Shown one piece after another: positions 43,629-52,869 of a DNA stretch of 64,000 nucleotides; position 1 is the stretch's first letter, and each line of letters opens with the position of its first letter. The notes beneath the pieces are model-generated. The model had not been told where the DNA came from. It searched no databases and saw only the letters and a list, made by a program, of their open reading frames with translations. The stretch lies in the NCBI RefSeq assembly GCF_024734895.1, contig NZ_CP091430.1:6404501-6468500 (forward strand). The letters are read 5' to 3'. Source of the stretch: Paenibacillus spongiae. GTDB taxonomy: Bacteria > Bacillota > Bacilli > Paenibacillales > Paenibacillaceae. Position numbers and translations under genes: made by a program.

Positions 43629-44060
43629 CTATTTCTTGCTTTGGCCCACTTGTATTATAGAAGAAGCCGCCAGCAAGTACCCCGCCAACAGGTTTATTAA
43701 AATCTTATTATCATCGTCAAGCAGCGCATTAAGAAAGTAATTATCTACGCCAAAACGAACCATTAACTCCGCATAATAGAGAGAGGTGAGATAGTTCGCA
43801 ATAAACAGAATGATAGCAGCAAGACCGTATATCGGGTTGCCGATCGCAAATCCGCTTCTTGCCCGGAACGAGTCATTCAGCGTCATCCGGATCGCGGAGC
43901 CGAAGAGAAACACGATTAGATACTCTACAAAAAGAACGGGCCGCTTCAAAGAAGGATTATCCAGATTCCTCGCAAGCAGCAGATTGCAATAGTAAACAGC
44001 CAAGAGTACCATGGTCGAGACGACCAACAACAGGATGAGCCTGCTATACTTGTTGTTCAT
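43629..44060 (-). CDS. Small four-helix membrane protein, hypothetical
   Basis: 143 residues with hydrophobic spans at about 8-30, 42-60, 74-95 and 115-135. Conserved-looking loops are KRPVLFVEYLIVFLFGSAIRMTLND and FGVDNYFLNALLDDDN. TGGGAGG lies before ATG. No family recognised. It is preceded by a 30-codon reading frame at 44091-44183. Confidence 0.6.
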   Translation of the reverse strand: MNNKYSRLILLLVVSTMVLLAVYYCNLLLARNLDNPSLKRPVLFVEYLIVFLFGSAIRMTLNDSFRARSGFAIGNPIYGLAAIILFIANYLTSLYYAELMVRFGVDNYFLNALLDDDNKILINLLAGYLLAASSIIQVGQSKK

Positions 44061-44090
44061 TATTGACCTCCCACCGGTCTCTCCATCATC

Positions 44091-44183
44091 TCAAAGTACC
44101 GACTCCAGCTTCTTGCGGACCTCCCAAAACGTCAAAATAAGAATTTCGTTCAGCCAGCGATGTTTATGTATTCGACAATTCAT
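44091..44183 (-). CDS. Possible 30-residue small protein
   Basis: GAAGAGGGG stands 5-7 bases before an ATG at 44183. The frame reads MNCRIHKHRWLNEILILTFW and then a charged end, stopping at 44091. It is basic with a hydrophobic middle and would be translated just ahead of the membrane gene at 43629-44060. Without homologues it cannot be distinguished from a leader reading frame. Confidence 0.4.
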   Translation of the reverse strand: MNCRIHKHRWLNEILILTFWEVRKKLESVL

Positions 44184-44229
44184 AAAAATCCCCTCTTCAT
44201 GTAACAACTGGATCCATTATCCTTCCCCA

Positions 44230-44267
44230 TAAAAACGAGCAGCAGGCCGCCGCGGCAGCCTGCTGCT
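44230..44267 (-). terminator. Intrinsic terminator after the second binding lipoprotein
   Basis: AGCAGCAGGC pairs with GCCTGCTGCT; the minus strand continues CGTTTTTATGG. It lies 35 bases past the stop at 44302. Confidence 0.88.
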
Positions 44268-44301
44268 TGTTGCTAAGCATACAAAACAATATGTCTGTCG
44301 G

Positions 44302-45690
44302 TCATTCTTGCGCCCGTAATTGTTCATCGAGCAAAGCTTGAATGTACTGTGTCATATGGTCGAGGAATGCTTTCGGCTCAAGCGTGCCACTCATCACTTC
44401 AGCCCATTTGGCATTGTATTCTTCACCCCAATTGACCGGGATATATGGACGGACTTTCTTCGCTTTTTGCAGCACGTCGTAAGCGCTTTTCATCACCGGA
44501 TCCGTCTTCGTCAGCTCTTCGAGATACGGGTCATCCTTAATCCCTGATATCCAGCCAAAATGCTTCAATTGCGATTCGGCGCCCGCTTTCGTTGACGTCA
44601 TCCATTTCAACAATTCCCAGGCGGCGTCTTTGTTTTCCTTCTTGCCGATTGTCGTCATCGCCCAAGACCATCCGCTGACCCAGAACGACTCCTCAGGCAT
44701 CAATGCAAAGCCGATATCCGGATTCGCTTCATAATTGGCCCTTAAAATCAAGGTCACGGTAGGCTCCATTAACGATTTGCCCGCTTGAAAACGTCCCATG
44801 TTTTCCGGCAGCGTTGAATTTAATTTTTGTATGCGTTCGTCATGGATATTTTCCCGCTTGAAGCGGACGATCCATTCAAGCGCTTCGACGATTTTCGGAT
44901 CGTTAAACGTTACTTTATTGGTGGCCGGATTGAAGAAGTTGGAGGAATCCGCCCCGTTCAAGTAAGCGATCGTCGTTAGACTGGAATCGGGATTACCCAT
45001 AATTTCATGCGGGGCAAATGTCGTCATCACCTGCTCCCCATTCTCGACAACCCAGAAGCGGCGCAGAAAATCTTCGAACTCCTCAAGCGAATGCATGGCC
45101 GGCACTTCTGTAAAGCCATATTGCTCCAGCACGTCTTTATGGTACATGAGCACGAAATTCGGATCGACGTGCCATGGGAGCGCCCATACTTCCCCGTTTG
45201 GCGAAACCGATCTTTTATAAGCGAAATCATAAAAGATTTCCGGCGTCACATCCGGATCGATGTTCATATAAGGCGTCAAGTCTTCAATCAGATCGTCTTT
45301 CGTCAAATTGTTGGCTAGATCCCCCGCTATAACCAGATCAGGCGTTTCTCCGGATGCGATAAGCGCGGGCAGATCGCCTGTCGCTTGTTCCATTAACGTC
45401 ACGCGAATATTCGGGTATTCTTTATTAAAGTCTTCGAACAGCTTACCGAACTGATCATGAAAGGCATGGCCCCACTCCGTAAGAATCTTCAGGTCGGCCT
45501 TGATATTCTTCTTGTCTACGATCTTCGCTTGCTCTTGCTGGTTCCCCGTCTCTTCCGATTCCGTCTCATTAGGACTGCTGCAGCCTGCCAAACCCAACAA
45601 TATAAGCAGTGCAGACAACAGAAGCAGCGAAGCTTTGCTCCTTCTTCCATTCCGATTGCGTAACCACTTCATCGGAAAATCTCTCATCAT
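44302..45690 (-). CDS. Family-1 sugar-binding lipoprotein (orphan)
   Basis: 462 residues. Lipobox GLAGCSSPN, then a linker and the binding fold (LTEWGHAFHDQFGKLFEDFN, VTLMEQATGDLPALIASGETPDLVIAG). The C-terminal half has SFWVSGWSWAMTTIGKKENKDAAWELLKWMTS. It resembles CUT1 maltose/oligosaccharide-binding proteins and differs from the LipO-type protein at 47961. It is separated from the permeases by two terminators (45893-45917, 45991-46023), so it has its own promoter; it may feed the same permeases with another sugar (inference). Confidence 0.9.
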   Translation of the reverse strand: MMRDFPMKWLRNRNGRRSKASLLLLSALLILLGLAGCSSPNETESEETGNQQEQAKIVDKKNIKADLKILTEWGHAFHDQFGKLFEDFNKEYPNIRVTLMEQATGDLPALIASGETPDLVIAGDLANNLTKDDLIEDLTPYMNIDPDVTPEIFYDFAYKRSVSPNGEVWALPWHVDPNFVLMYHKDVLEQYGFTEVPAMHSLEEFEDFLRRFWVVENGEQVMTTFAPHEIMGNPDSSLTTIAYLNGADSSNFFNPATNKVTFNDPKIVEALEWIVRFKRENIHDERIQKLNSTLPENMGRFQAGKSLMEPTVTLILRANYEANPDIGFALMPEESFWVSGWSWAMTTIGKKENKDAAWELLKWMTSTKAGAESQLKHFGWISGIKDDPYLEELTKTDPVMKSAYDVLQKAKKVRPYIPVNWGEEYNAKWAEVMSGTLEPKAFLDHMTQYIQALLDEQLRAQE

Positions 45691-45892
45691 TCATCCCCCC
45701 AATATGTAATATTCTCAGCGGGCCAACCACTCCAATTCACGATATCTCCTCCTTTGTTAACCGATTTCTTCTCCTTTCGCCCCCCGATTTCGTTCTAAAT
45801 ATATGTTTGGTGGTATGAATTTTGTATGAATTTCAATTACTTGTATAATTTGAGAAACCCAACGTTTCTGAACTCCCTATTTTTAAGATGAA

Positions 45893-45917
45893 ATGAGAAA
45901 GAGCCGTGGCGGCTCCA
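45893..45917 (-). terminator. Distal hairpin after the permease operon
   Basis: GAGCCG-TGG-CGGCTC; the minus strand continues TTTCTCATTTC. Shorter than the hairpin at 45991, and probably a backup. The rest of 45691-45892 shows only the lipoprotein leader. Confidence 0.6.
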
Positions 45918-45990
45918 TTCGGTTGGTTGTACCTGTGTAGTTGTGGAAGGTTTTCTGTAAGAATGTCCATAATTTTCTGCATACGAAAAA

Positions 45991-46023
45991 GCCGATTTCA
46001 TTATAAAAGCTAATGAAATCGGC
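45991..46023 (-). terminator. Main terminator of the permease operon
   Basis: GCCGATTTCATTA pairs with TAATGAAATCGGC (13 bp); the minus strand continues TTTTTCGTATG. It lies 69 bases past the stop at 46092. Confidence 0.88.
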
Positions 46024-46091
46024 CTATCGTCGGAATAGGCCCGTAGTGTCGTCATTCCTTTGTTAAGGGTGCTTTGCTCGGATTGCAATGC

Positions 46092-46973
46092 CTATTCCTT
46101 TAAGGATCCCAGCATGGCGCCCTTTACAAAATATCTTTGCAGAAATGGATATACAATCAAAATCGGAACCGTCGTGAATAAAATAGCCGCCGCTTTAAGC
46201 GTTTCGGGGCTGGTCGTTACGCCAGAATGGATACCGATCGCGTCCAGGCCGTTATCGGCACTGCTGCTGGAAATGAGATTTTTCAATAAGAGCTGCAGCG
46301 GAAACAACGATTTGTCACGGATGTAGATCAGCGCACCGAAATAAGCGTTCCACGTTCCTACGGAATGAAACAGGGCGATCGTTGCAAGCACCGGCGCCGA
46401 TAGGGGAAGCACAAGACGGGCATACACGCCGAACTCGCCGCTGCCGTCGATTTTCATGGCATCGATCAGCTCGGATGAGATCCCCTGAAAGAAAGTCTTC
46501 ATTATAAATACGTTGTACGCGCCCAGCGCCCCAGGTATGATCAGCGACCAAAGTGAATTAATCATACCCAGCGATTTGACAACCAAGTAGCTCGGAATTA
46601 ACGGCACGGAAAAAATAAACGTGAACAAAATGAGCCGGGTAATGATTCTGCGGCACGGCATCTGCGGCCGGGTAAGCGAATACGCAAGCGAAGAGGTAAA
46701 AACAAGGCACAGGAATGTTCCCATCAGCGTTATATAGACACTGACTCCCATACCCTTCCACATCTCTCTCATGCCGAACAGCGTTTCATAGACGCTGACC
46801 TGGAAGCCCTTTGGCCAAAGTACGACAAGCCGACTGTTCGCATATACGGTGCTGCTGAGCGACACGGCCAGCAGATGCAGGATCGGGGCGATCATCGAAA
46901 AGCAAAGCAAAATGAAAAACACCCCGTTCACCCACTGAAACGTTCTTTCCGAATGTGTCCTGAGTTCCATCAT
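46092..46973 (-). CDS. Carbohydrate ABC transporter permease, YtcP/LplC type
   Basis: 293 residues, six membrane helices. EAA loop ELIDAMKIDGSGEFGVYARLVLPLS, C-terminal QRYFVKGAMLGSLKE. Paralogue of the permease at 26375 but clearly diverged. GGAGG is 7 bases before ATG, and the gap to the upstream LplB gene is 11 bases, so both permeases are made from one message. Confidence 0.92.
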   Translation of the reverse strand: MMELRTHSERTFQWVNGVFFILLCFSMIAPILHLLAVSLSSTVYANSRLVVLWPKGFQVSVYETLFGMREMWKGMGVSVYITLMGTFLCLVFTSSLAYSLTRPQMPCRRIITRLILFTFIFSVPLIPSYLVVKSLGMINSLWSLIIPGALGAYNVFIMKTFFQGISSELIDAMKIDGSGEFGVYARLVLPLSAPVLATIALFHSVGTWNAYFGALIYIRDKSLFPLQLLLKNLISSSSADNGLDAIGIHSGVTTSPETLKAAAILFTTVPILIVYPFLQRYFVKGAMLGSLKE

Positions 46974-46984
46974 GAGACCGCCTC

Positions 46985-47884
46985 CTAATAAATGCTGTCG
47001 CCTGTCGTTTTGCGGCTCAGTTTGTTCAGGCTCACGACGAGAATGATGCCGATAAGCGACTTGAAAATGCCAATGGCCGTGGTGTAGCTGTATTGTCCGC
47101 CCGTTAAACCGACCCGATATACATAGGTGTCGAAAACTTCACCCACATCCCGGACAAGCGGATTCAGGAAAAACAGCAGCTGTTCCACGTTAGCGTCCAG
47201 CAGATGTCCGATCCGCAGCAGCAAGAGCATGATAATGGCCGGCAGCAGCGAGGGCAGCGTAATGTGCCAGATCCTCCGAAAGCGGCTCGCGCCGTCCACC
47301 ATGGCGGCTTCGTACAGATTGGGATTAATTCCCGTCATGGCCGCCAAATAAATAATCATCGACCAGCCGACTTCCTTCCAGATGCCGAGACTGATTACGA
47401 TACCTAGAAAATAGCGGGGTTCGGTCAGGAACGATACGGGCGCATCACCGAATTTGGCCAGTATCTGATTGACCAGCCCTTTTTCAGCCAGCAGCTCGGT
47501 AAAGATGCCGCCCACAATAACCCAGGACAGAAAGTGCGGCAGATAAAGCAGCGTTTGGCTCGTGCGTTTAAACCAGCTCAGCCGTATTTCGTTAAGCAGC
47601 AGAGCCAGAATCAGCGGAGCAGGAAATCCGAACAGGATTGAATAAAGGCCGAAGCGGATGGAATTCCAAAGCACCATCGCAAATTCGGGATATTCAAACA
47701 TAAATTTGAAATGTTTCAGCCCTACCCACTTGCTGTGCAACAAACCCGAGAAGAGATTGTAATCCTGGAACGCAATCAGATTGCCGGCAAGCGGAATATA
47801 CTTGAAGATCAGGAAATGGGCCAGACCCGGTGACGCGATCAGGAGCAGGACCCAAGCATCCGTTATTTTGCCTTTTCGAAACAA
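46985..47884 (-). CDS. Carbohydrate ABC transporter permease, LplB type
   Basis: 299 residues. TTG start behind GGAGAA. Six helices, EAA loop LYEAAMVDGASRFRRIWHITLPSL near 195-220, and ASPGLAHFLIFKYIPLAG at the N-terminus. A strong terminator-like hairpin (47907-47945) lies between it and the binding-protein gene, which should lower permease expression relative to the lipoprotein. Confidence 0.92.
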   Translation of the reverse strand: MFRKGKITDAWVLLLIASPGLAHFLIFKYIPLAGNLIAFQDYNLFSGLLHSKWVGLKHFKFMFEYPEFAMVLWNSIRFGLYSILFGFPAPLILALLLNEIRLSWFKRTSQTLLYLPHFLSWVIVGGIFTELLAEKGLVNQILAKFGDAPVSFLTEPRYFLGIVISLGIWKEVGWSMIIYLAAMTGINPNLYEAAMVDGASRFRRIWHITLPSLLPAIIMLLLLRIGHLLDANVEQLLFFLNPLVRDVGEVFDTYVYRVGLTGGQYSYTTAIGIFKSLIGIILVVSLNKLSRKTTGDSIY

Positions 47885-47906
47885 GGGATGTTCTCCTTTC
47901 CAAGTT

Positions 47907-47945
47907 GAGAAAAGGGCCCTCTTGAACTTACGGTGAGGGCCCTTA
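47907..47945 (-). terminator. Intra-operon attenuating terminator
   Basis: AAGGGCCCTC pairs with GAGGGCCCTT (10-bp perfect stem), then TTTTCTC on the minus strand. It sits 16 bases after the binding-protein stop and 23 bases before the permease start, the usual place for setting a high lipoprotein-to-permease ratio. Confidence 0.8.
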
Positions 47946-47960
47946 CCCGTTCATGCATTT

Positions 47961-49610
47961 TTATTTCTTCTTGCTGTTGTACCAGTCGGTCGCTTCCTTG
48001 ATGGCCGCGTCTCCGCCACGCTGCTTCCATTCCTTCACGAAAGCGTCGAAGCCTTTATCCAGGTCTTCCTTGCCGACGACCAGCTTCACGAATTCATCAT
48101 AAAACAGGCTGCCGGATGCAAAGTCGGGACTCAACTCGGGGCGGCCGTCGAGCGCCTTCAGTTTCGGCATGTACATAGCATCGTTGTTTAGAATCGTAGA
48201 TTCCGAATCCTTATATCCTTTCAGGATCACATCGCTGCTCGGCATCGCCTTCAGCACCGCCGGGTTGTTCAAGCCATTCTCGCGGACATTCATGGAAAGC
48301 TGGAAAAATTCTTTTTCATTCAGAGGCCCGGTATTACGCTCGCTCAGCGGATCAAATTTGATCTGGCCGTTTTCTTCGGTGTAATTGTGGCCATTGATGC
48401 CGTAGGCGAAAAACTTGTCCGCTTCCGGACTGCTCCAGGCCCAATCGAGAAACTTGATGATCTCCTCCGGATTTTTCCGGTCTGCAGGAATTGTCCAGAC
48501 GAAATAGATTTGGTCCGTTACGATCTGGAGGTAGTTCTCGCCCCGGGGGCCTTTCGGCGGTACCGCCATTGTGATTGCCGCATTCGGCTGATTCGGATAC
48601 TCAAATGCCGAAACGGCCGGATATTGATATGTAGCCGCTCCCCAAGCGGCAACCGTACCCGAGAAAATATCCTTACCGCTGTCGCCCTGCTTCTTGGTTA
48701 TGAAATTTTTCTCAATGTAACCTTTGTCGTACAGCATCTTGTAATAAGCGATTGCTTCCTTCATTTCAGGCTGAATGATATCCGGTTCCAACTGGCCGTT
48801 ATGCAGATGCCATGCGCCAGGTCGGATACCGAACGAACCGGTGAGCACATCCCTCCAGGACATGGCGTCCGTCAGAGACAGCGCCCACGTATTATGCGGG
48901 TCGCCGTCGCCGTTCACATCCGTATTGTGAACCGCTTCGGCAAATTTCGTGAATTCGTCAAGGGTCTTCGGCACTTCCATATTCACCTTGTCGAGGAAGT
49001 CCTGACGGTAGAACATGATTCGGTCCGCAGGCGCCCCGCTCAGTGTGGGAATACCGTAAATCTTGCCGTTCTTCGTTACCCTGGGACTGTTCCAGGCGAC
49101 GTCCGGAATTTTTTTCTTTAGATTCTGTCCGTATTGGTCAATCAACGGTCCCAGCTCGTGAAATACACCTTGGTCAACCGCTCCCTGATGGACCTGTGAA
49201 TCGATGCCGTCGGTCCGAACAAGATCGGCCAGCTCCCCGGAAGCAAACCGGAGCGCCATCTGCTGGCGGAAATCGATGTCCATGCCCAGGTACTCATACT
49301 TGACATTGTAGCCGGACAGCTTTTTCAGTTCGTCGTAATATTTCTGCTTTTGCTCGTCCGGAGCCTTGGAGGCAAAACCGGAGTTATTATGAGACAGTAG
49401 GATCGAAATTTCCCTCTTCGCCGCTTCTTCGCCGGAAGTTCCTTTTTCGGCTGTGGTATCGCCCTTCCCGCTGTTTGCGCCTGTCTCTTTCTTTACGCTT
49501 TTTGCGTCTGCCTCATCCTGCTTCCCGCTGGAGCATGCCGCCAAAACCAGACTAAGCAGCAATAGAACCGCAACTGAAACGAGCCATCTCTTCCTTGCAA
49601 ATCCCCGCAA
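47961..49610 (-). CDS. Sugar ABC transporter binding lipoprotein (LipO type)
   Basis: 549 residues. TTG start with GGAGGG upstream, lipobox SLVLAACSSG, then a Lys/Glu/Gly-rich linker. EISILLSHNNSGFASKAPDE opens the binding domain; YGIPTLSGAPADRIMFYRQDFLDKVNMEVPKTLDEF and DKFFAYGINGHNYT match LipO-type oligosaccharide-binding proteins. It is followed by LplB- and YtcP-type permeases and preceded by a YesM/YesN pair, the standard Paenibacillus arrangement. No ATPase gene is present. Confidence 0.92.
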   Translation of the reverse strand: MRGFARKRWLVSVAVLLLLSLVLAACSSGKQDEADAKSVKKETGANSGKGDTTAEKGTSGEEAAKREISILLSHNNSGFASKAPDEQKQKYYDELKKLSGYNVKYEYLGMDIDFRQQMALRFASGELADLVRTDGIDSQVHQGAVDQGVFHELGPLIDQYGQNLKKKIPDVAWNSPRVTKNGKIYGIPTLSGAPADRIMFYRQDFLDKVNMEVPKTLDEFTKFAEAVHNTDVNGDGDPHNTWALSLTDAMSWRDVLTGSFGIRPGAWHLHNGQLEPDIIQPEMKEAIAYYKMLYDKGYIEKNFITKKQGDSGKDIFSGTVAAWGAATYQYPAVSAFEYPNQPNAAITMAVPPKGPRGENYLQIVTDQIYFVWTIPADRKNPEEIIKFLDWAWSSPEADKFFAYGINGHNYTEENGQIKFDPLSERNTGPLNEKEFFQLSMNVRENGLNNPAVLKAMPSSDVILKGYKDSESTILNNDAMYMPKLKALDGRPELSPDFASGSLFYDEFVKLVVGKEDLDKGFDAFVKEWKQRGGDAAIKEATDWYNSKKK

Positions 49611-49719
49611 TCCAATCCCTCCGCTTTTTTGTTTGAGAGATCCCTATCTCTCTTGTCCTAATTATAGAAGCGGTACTTGGTAGGGCGACATGGAATTATC
49701 AACGATAACTTGCAGTTTT

Positions 49720-50796
49720 TCACGGCAATTCTTCGTTTACTACGCCTCCGTATTTCCGGAAATCCGAAGGAGAAGAGCCGGTGTGCTTTTTGAACGTCTT
49801 GGAGAAGTAGGTATAATCGTCAAATCCCACCGTTTCCCCCACCTCGTACAGCTTAACCGAGGGATTCCGCAGCAGAACCATCGCTTTATCCATCCTGATA
49901 CGGGTTACATATTGATTAAAGCTCATCCCCGTCTCTTTCTTAAACATGTTGCCGAAATAATTCGGTGACAGTTCGAAGGAAGAAGCCGCCTCCTTCAAGG
50001 AAAGGTCGGGCTGCGCATAGTGCTCCTCCAGATAGGCCTTCACATTGCGCATCAGCCGGTTGTAACTCCACCAATTCCGCGTCTCCCGGATATGACGGAG
50101 CAGCCCCGTCAGTCTGGAGCGGACAGTCTCGTATAAGGCCGACGCATCGAAGATCCGCTCGATCGGCTTCAGGTCCGGCAGCTGCAGCCCGCTCTTGTTC
50201 GCCTCCTGAAGAGCGCAGCTGAGCACCACCAGATAGTACTCGATTTGTTTGACGGTCTCAGGATCCACCTGTCCCCTTCCGGGCTTGACGACGGAGCGGA
50301 TTCGCTCCAGCTCCCGCTCTATTTCTTTTTCATCCAGTCGCCATAGCGATTCGGCCGTTTGCTCGGCGTACGTTTTCCAGGACCACAGCCAATCCTTGAA
50401 CGCCCCCATTTGACCCGTTCTCTTGCTCAGTCGGCCGTCGATTTTGTGGAGAACGTCCAGAAAATATGGTTTGTCAATCGGCTTTAACAAATAATCGGTT
50501 ACGCCGAAACGAAAGGCGTTTCGGGCGTATTCGAAGTCATCGTACCCGGACACCACTAGAGATTCGAATTCCAGGTTGTGAGCCGACAAGCTGCGTATCA
50601 GGTCTAATCCGTTCAGTTCCGGCATCCGAATATCGGTAATAAGCAGATCGGGCTTGATGTCGATGCACATGCGCAGCGCCTGTTCACCGTCCTTGGCCTC
50701 CTGAACGACTGTAAAGCGTTCCGAATCCCTTTCAATCATTGTCCTCAGGTTGAGCCGAACCATCCGTTCATCATCCGCAATCAACACTTTGTACAT
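49720..50796 (-). CDS. AraC-type response regulator (YesN-like)
   Basis: 358 residues. Receiver (1-125) with VLIADDERMVRLN and Asp in PDLLITDIRMPELNGLD; HTH pair near 255-350 with LKEAASSFELSPNYFGNMFKK and VGETVGFDDYTYFSKTFKKHTG. AGGAG precedes ATG. It overlaps the kinase gene by 26 bases. Likely activates the transporter operon immediately downstream when the cognate sugar is present. Confidence 0.93.
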   Translation of the reverse strand: MYKVLIADDERMVRLNLRTMIERDSERFTVVQEAKDGEQALRMCIDIKPDLLITDIRMPELNGLDLIRSLSAHNLEFESLVVSGYDDFEYARNAFRFGVTDYLLKPIDKPYFLDVLHKIDGRLSKRTGQMGAFKDWLWSWKTYAEQTAESLWRLDEKEIERELERIRSVVKPGRGQVDPETVKQIEYYLVVLSCALQEANKSGLQLPDLKPIERIFDASALYETVRSRLTGLLRHIRETRNWWSYNRLMRNVKAYLEEHYAQPDLSLKEAASSFELSPNYFGNMFKKETGMSFNQYVTRIRMDKAMVLLRNPSVKLYEVGETVGFDDYTYFSKTFKKHTGSSPSDFRKYGGVVNEELP

Positions 50797-52417
50797 CTCG
50801 GATTACTCCTCTCATATAGGGCAGCTTGATCTGAAATATAGAACCTTCCTCGCCGGAATCGCAGATCCGCAGTCCGAATGGGTGGCCGAACGCCAGCCGC
50901 AGCCGGGCATGTACATTCCATAAACCGATTTGCTGAAAAGGGCTTGATTCGAACCCGCTCATTTTGCCTTCCGTCAACCATTCGAACGCTTCGTTGTATT
51001 TCTGTTTCAGCTCCGGCGCCATCCCCTTGCCCTTGTCCTGTATATACAGCGAGTAGTAGTCCTTTTCCGCAAGACCTGTAATTTGAATCCAGCCAGGTGA
51101 TTTGCCATGCTTCTCATAAGCGTGCTGGAAGGCATTTTCCACAAGAGGCTGTATGATCAGACGGAACAAATAGACGCGGTCCAGCATTTCTTCTTCAACA
51201 TTCACTTCGAAGCGCAGCTCTTCAAACCGCTCCTTTTGAATATTAATGTACGTCCTGATATGCTCAAGCTCTTTGCGCAACAGAATGACCTGATCCGGAT
51301 TGCTGACGCTATAGCGAAACAGGCTCGAGAGTTGTACCGTCATCTTGCTGATCGGCTCGACATTGAACACGACGGCGTAAGAGTTAATGATTTCGAGCGT
51401 GTTATATAAAAAATGCGGATTGATTCGGGCTTGAAGAGCTGACAGCAGCGCCTCCCGATTCTTGATCTGAAGCTCTTTCTCACGCAATCGGGTTTTGTGG
51501 TTCTCACTGAGCAGCAGCTGGATCTCACGAAGCATCCGGTAAAAAACGACGAAAGCAAGGATCAGTATCAAAATGCCGATGGTTAGCGTCAGCAGCTGAA
51601 GCCGCTGCAGACCGCCAAGCATTTCGTACTTCGACGTTTCCGAAATAATGGTGAAATGCGTCCTGTCGGAAACCTGATAAAGCATCATTTTTTTGCCTTC
51701 CGGACTGTCCTCCACAAACCGGCCGTTATCCGCGCCCATCCGCTCTTTCCACTTTTCGGGCAAAAATGTGCCGATCTTCTCCTTCTCCGTATGATATATA
51801 ATTTCACCGGATTCATTGGCGATGACGATATAACCGGATTTTCCATACGGCTTGATACTCGCGATTCTCTGCAGCTGGTCAACAGAGAGGCCCATAATAA
51901 TCGCGCCGGCGGTCTTGTATGTTTTATTGTCGATAATTTTCCGGTAAACCGTGATGACCGGAAAGTCGTTTTTTTTCGCCAATCCGAGAATTTTAAAGCT
52001 TTCCGGATATTCGGGCATGCTTACCGTATGGAATTCACCGTAATACGCGCCTTTTGCGGAAATGATGGAGAACTCATATATGTCTTTCCGCAAATTTGGA
52101 ATCAGTTCATTATTTAGACGAGCCTTCAAATGATACATCTCGTACGTATTGAACGGATCAGACTTGATGAATTCCTGAACCAGCGGATGGCCTGGATAAG
52201 GCATCGAATCCGCCTTAATGCCTGCAAAAAAATCATCTAGCTGTGTATTTACCCGGCGGATCAACTGTTCGTTATAATAAATTTCACTCTCCTGAATCGT
52301 TTCGGCCGACTTGATATACCAAATCAGACAAAAGCCAATAAAAGGAATCAAAAACAGTACGATAAAGAACGTCAGCAGGCTTTTCTTTATTGAAGAAGGT
52401 CCAGCAAGTCCTTTCAC
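50771..52417 (-). CDS. YesM-like sensor histidine kinase
   Basis: About 548 residues from a GTG at 52417 with GGAG upstream; an upstream GTG (52537) would add 40 residues without a clear ribosome site. TM1 (about 10-33), extracellular dCache-like sensor, TM2 (about 265-290), then LSALQARINPHFLYNTLEIINSYA (His site) and PLVENAFQHAYEKHG/DKGKGMAPELK (HATPase). Pairs with the overlapping YesN-like regulator. A catabolite-repression-like site lies about 75-90 bases upstream of the start. Confidence 0.9.
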   Translation of the reverse strand: MKGLAGPSSIKKSLLTFFIVLFLIPFIGFCLIWYIKSAETIQESEIYYNEQLIRRVNTQLDDFFAGIKADSMPYPGHPLVQEFIKSDPFNTYEMYHLKARLNNELIPNLRKDIYEFSIISAKGAYYGEFHTVSMPEYPESFKILGLAKKNDFPVITVYRKIIDNKTYKTAGAIIMGLSVDQLQRIASIKPYGKSGYIVIANESGEIIYHTEKEKIGTFLPEKWKERMGADNGRFVEDSPEGKKMMLYQVSDRTHFTIISETSKYEMLGGLQRLQLLTLTIGILILILAFVVFYRMLREIQLLLSENHKTRLREKELQIKNREALLSALQARINPHFLYNTLEIINSYAVVFNVEPISKMTVQLSSLFRYSVSNPDQVILLRKELEHIRTYINIQKERFEELRFEVNVEEEMLDRVYLFRLIIQPLVENAFQHAYEKHGKSPGWIQITGLAEKDYYSLYIQDKGKGMAPELKQKYNEAFEWLTEGKMSGFESSPFQQIGLWNVHARLRLAFGHPFGLRICDSGEEGSIFQIKLPYMRGVIRDVQSVDCG

Positions 52418-52491
52418 TCTATCGTCACTCCAATCTCTGCCCTTCTCAACGGTTACTGACACCCCGCATTTTTTACAAAACCTCAACAAAA

Positions 52492-52505
52492 AGAAAGCGT
52501 TTTCT
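52492..52505 (-). promoter_or_regulatory. Candidate CcpA (cre) site upstream of the kinase/regulator genes
   Basis: AGAAAGCGTTTTCT matches the cre consensus TGNAANCGNWNNCA at all core positions, read on the minus strand as AGAAAACGCTTTCT. Only the outermost bases differ. It is placed where CcpA could repress transcription of the two-component genes when a preferred sugar is present. Confidence 0.5.
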
Positions 52506-52728
52506 AAAATAGGCATAGCATCTGCGCGAAAGCGCACCCTTGCTTCTGCTTGGTGAACAAAGGGTATCGGCGAATCGCACTAAGCGAATTCTTCGGCCTG
52601 TCAGTTTCCGTTGCTTGTATTAAGAGTAGTGGAGCGAACGGTTTCGTGTCAATACAGAAAAGGAATGCCTTGCTTCCGCATGAAAATCGTGGAATTCCGG
52701 AAAATGGTTATTCGATCTGGTGATCGAC

Positions 52729-52795
52729 ATGTTGCATTACCTCTTGCATATAGAATGCCACTCGCGAATGAAGCTTCGCCTTGCAACATGTAATT
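52729..52795. repeat. Diverged pair of the TGTTGCA palindromic repeat
   Basis: ATGTTGCATTACCTCTTGCAT and, about 52 bases on, TTGCAACATG. Same word and same spacing as the four elements at 43154-43329. It lies in the 52538-52869 gap, which otherwise holds only the terminator at 52810. Confidence 0.45.
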
Positions 52796-52809
52796 CCCCA
52801 TTAACGCAA

Positions 52810-52835
52810 CAACAGGCCGCCGCGGCAGCCTGTCG
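52810..52835 (-). terminator. Intrinsic terminator after the EamA transporter
   Basis: ACAGGC...GCCTGT with the CCGCCGCGGCAG core, 35 bases past the stop at 52870. Same core as the terminators at 1604 and 44230. Confidence 0.7.
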
Positions 52836-52869
52836 TTTCAATCTACTTCCTTATCGAATTACCACGTCA

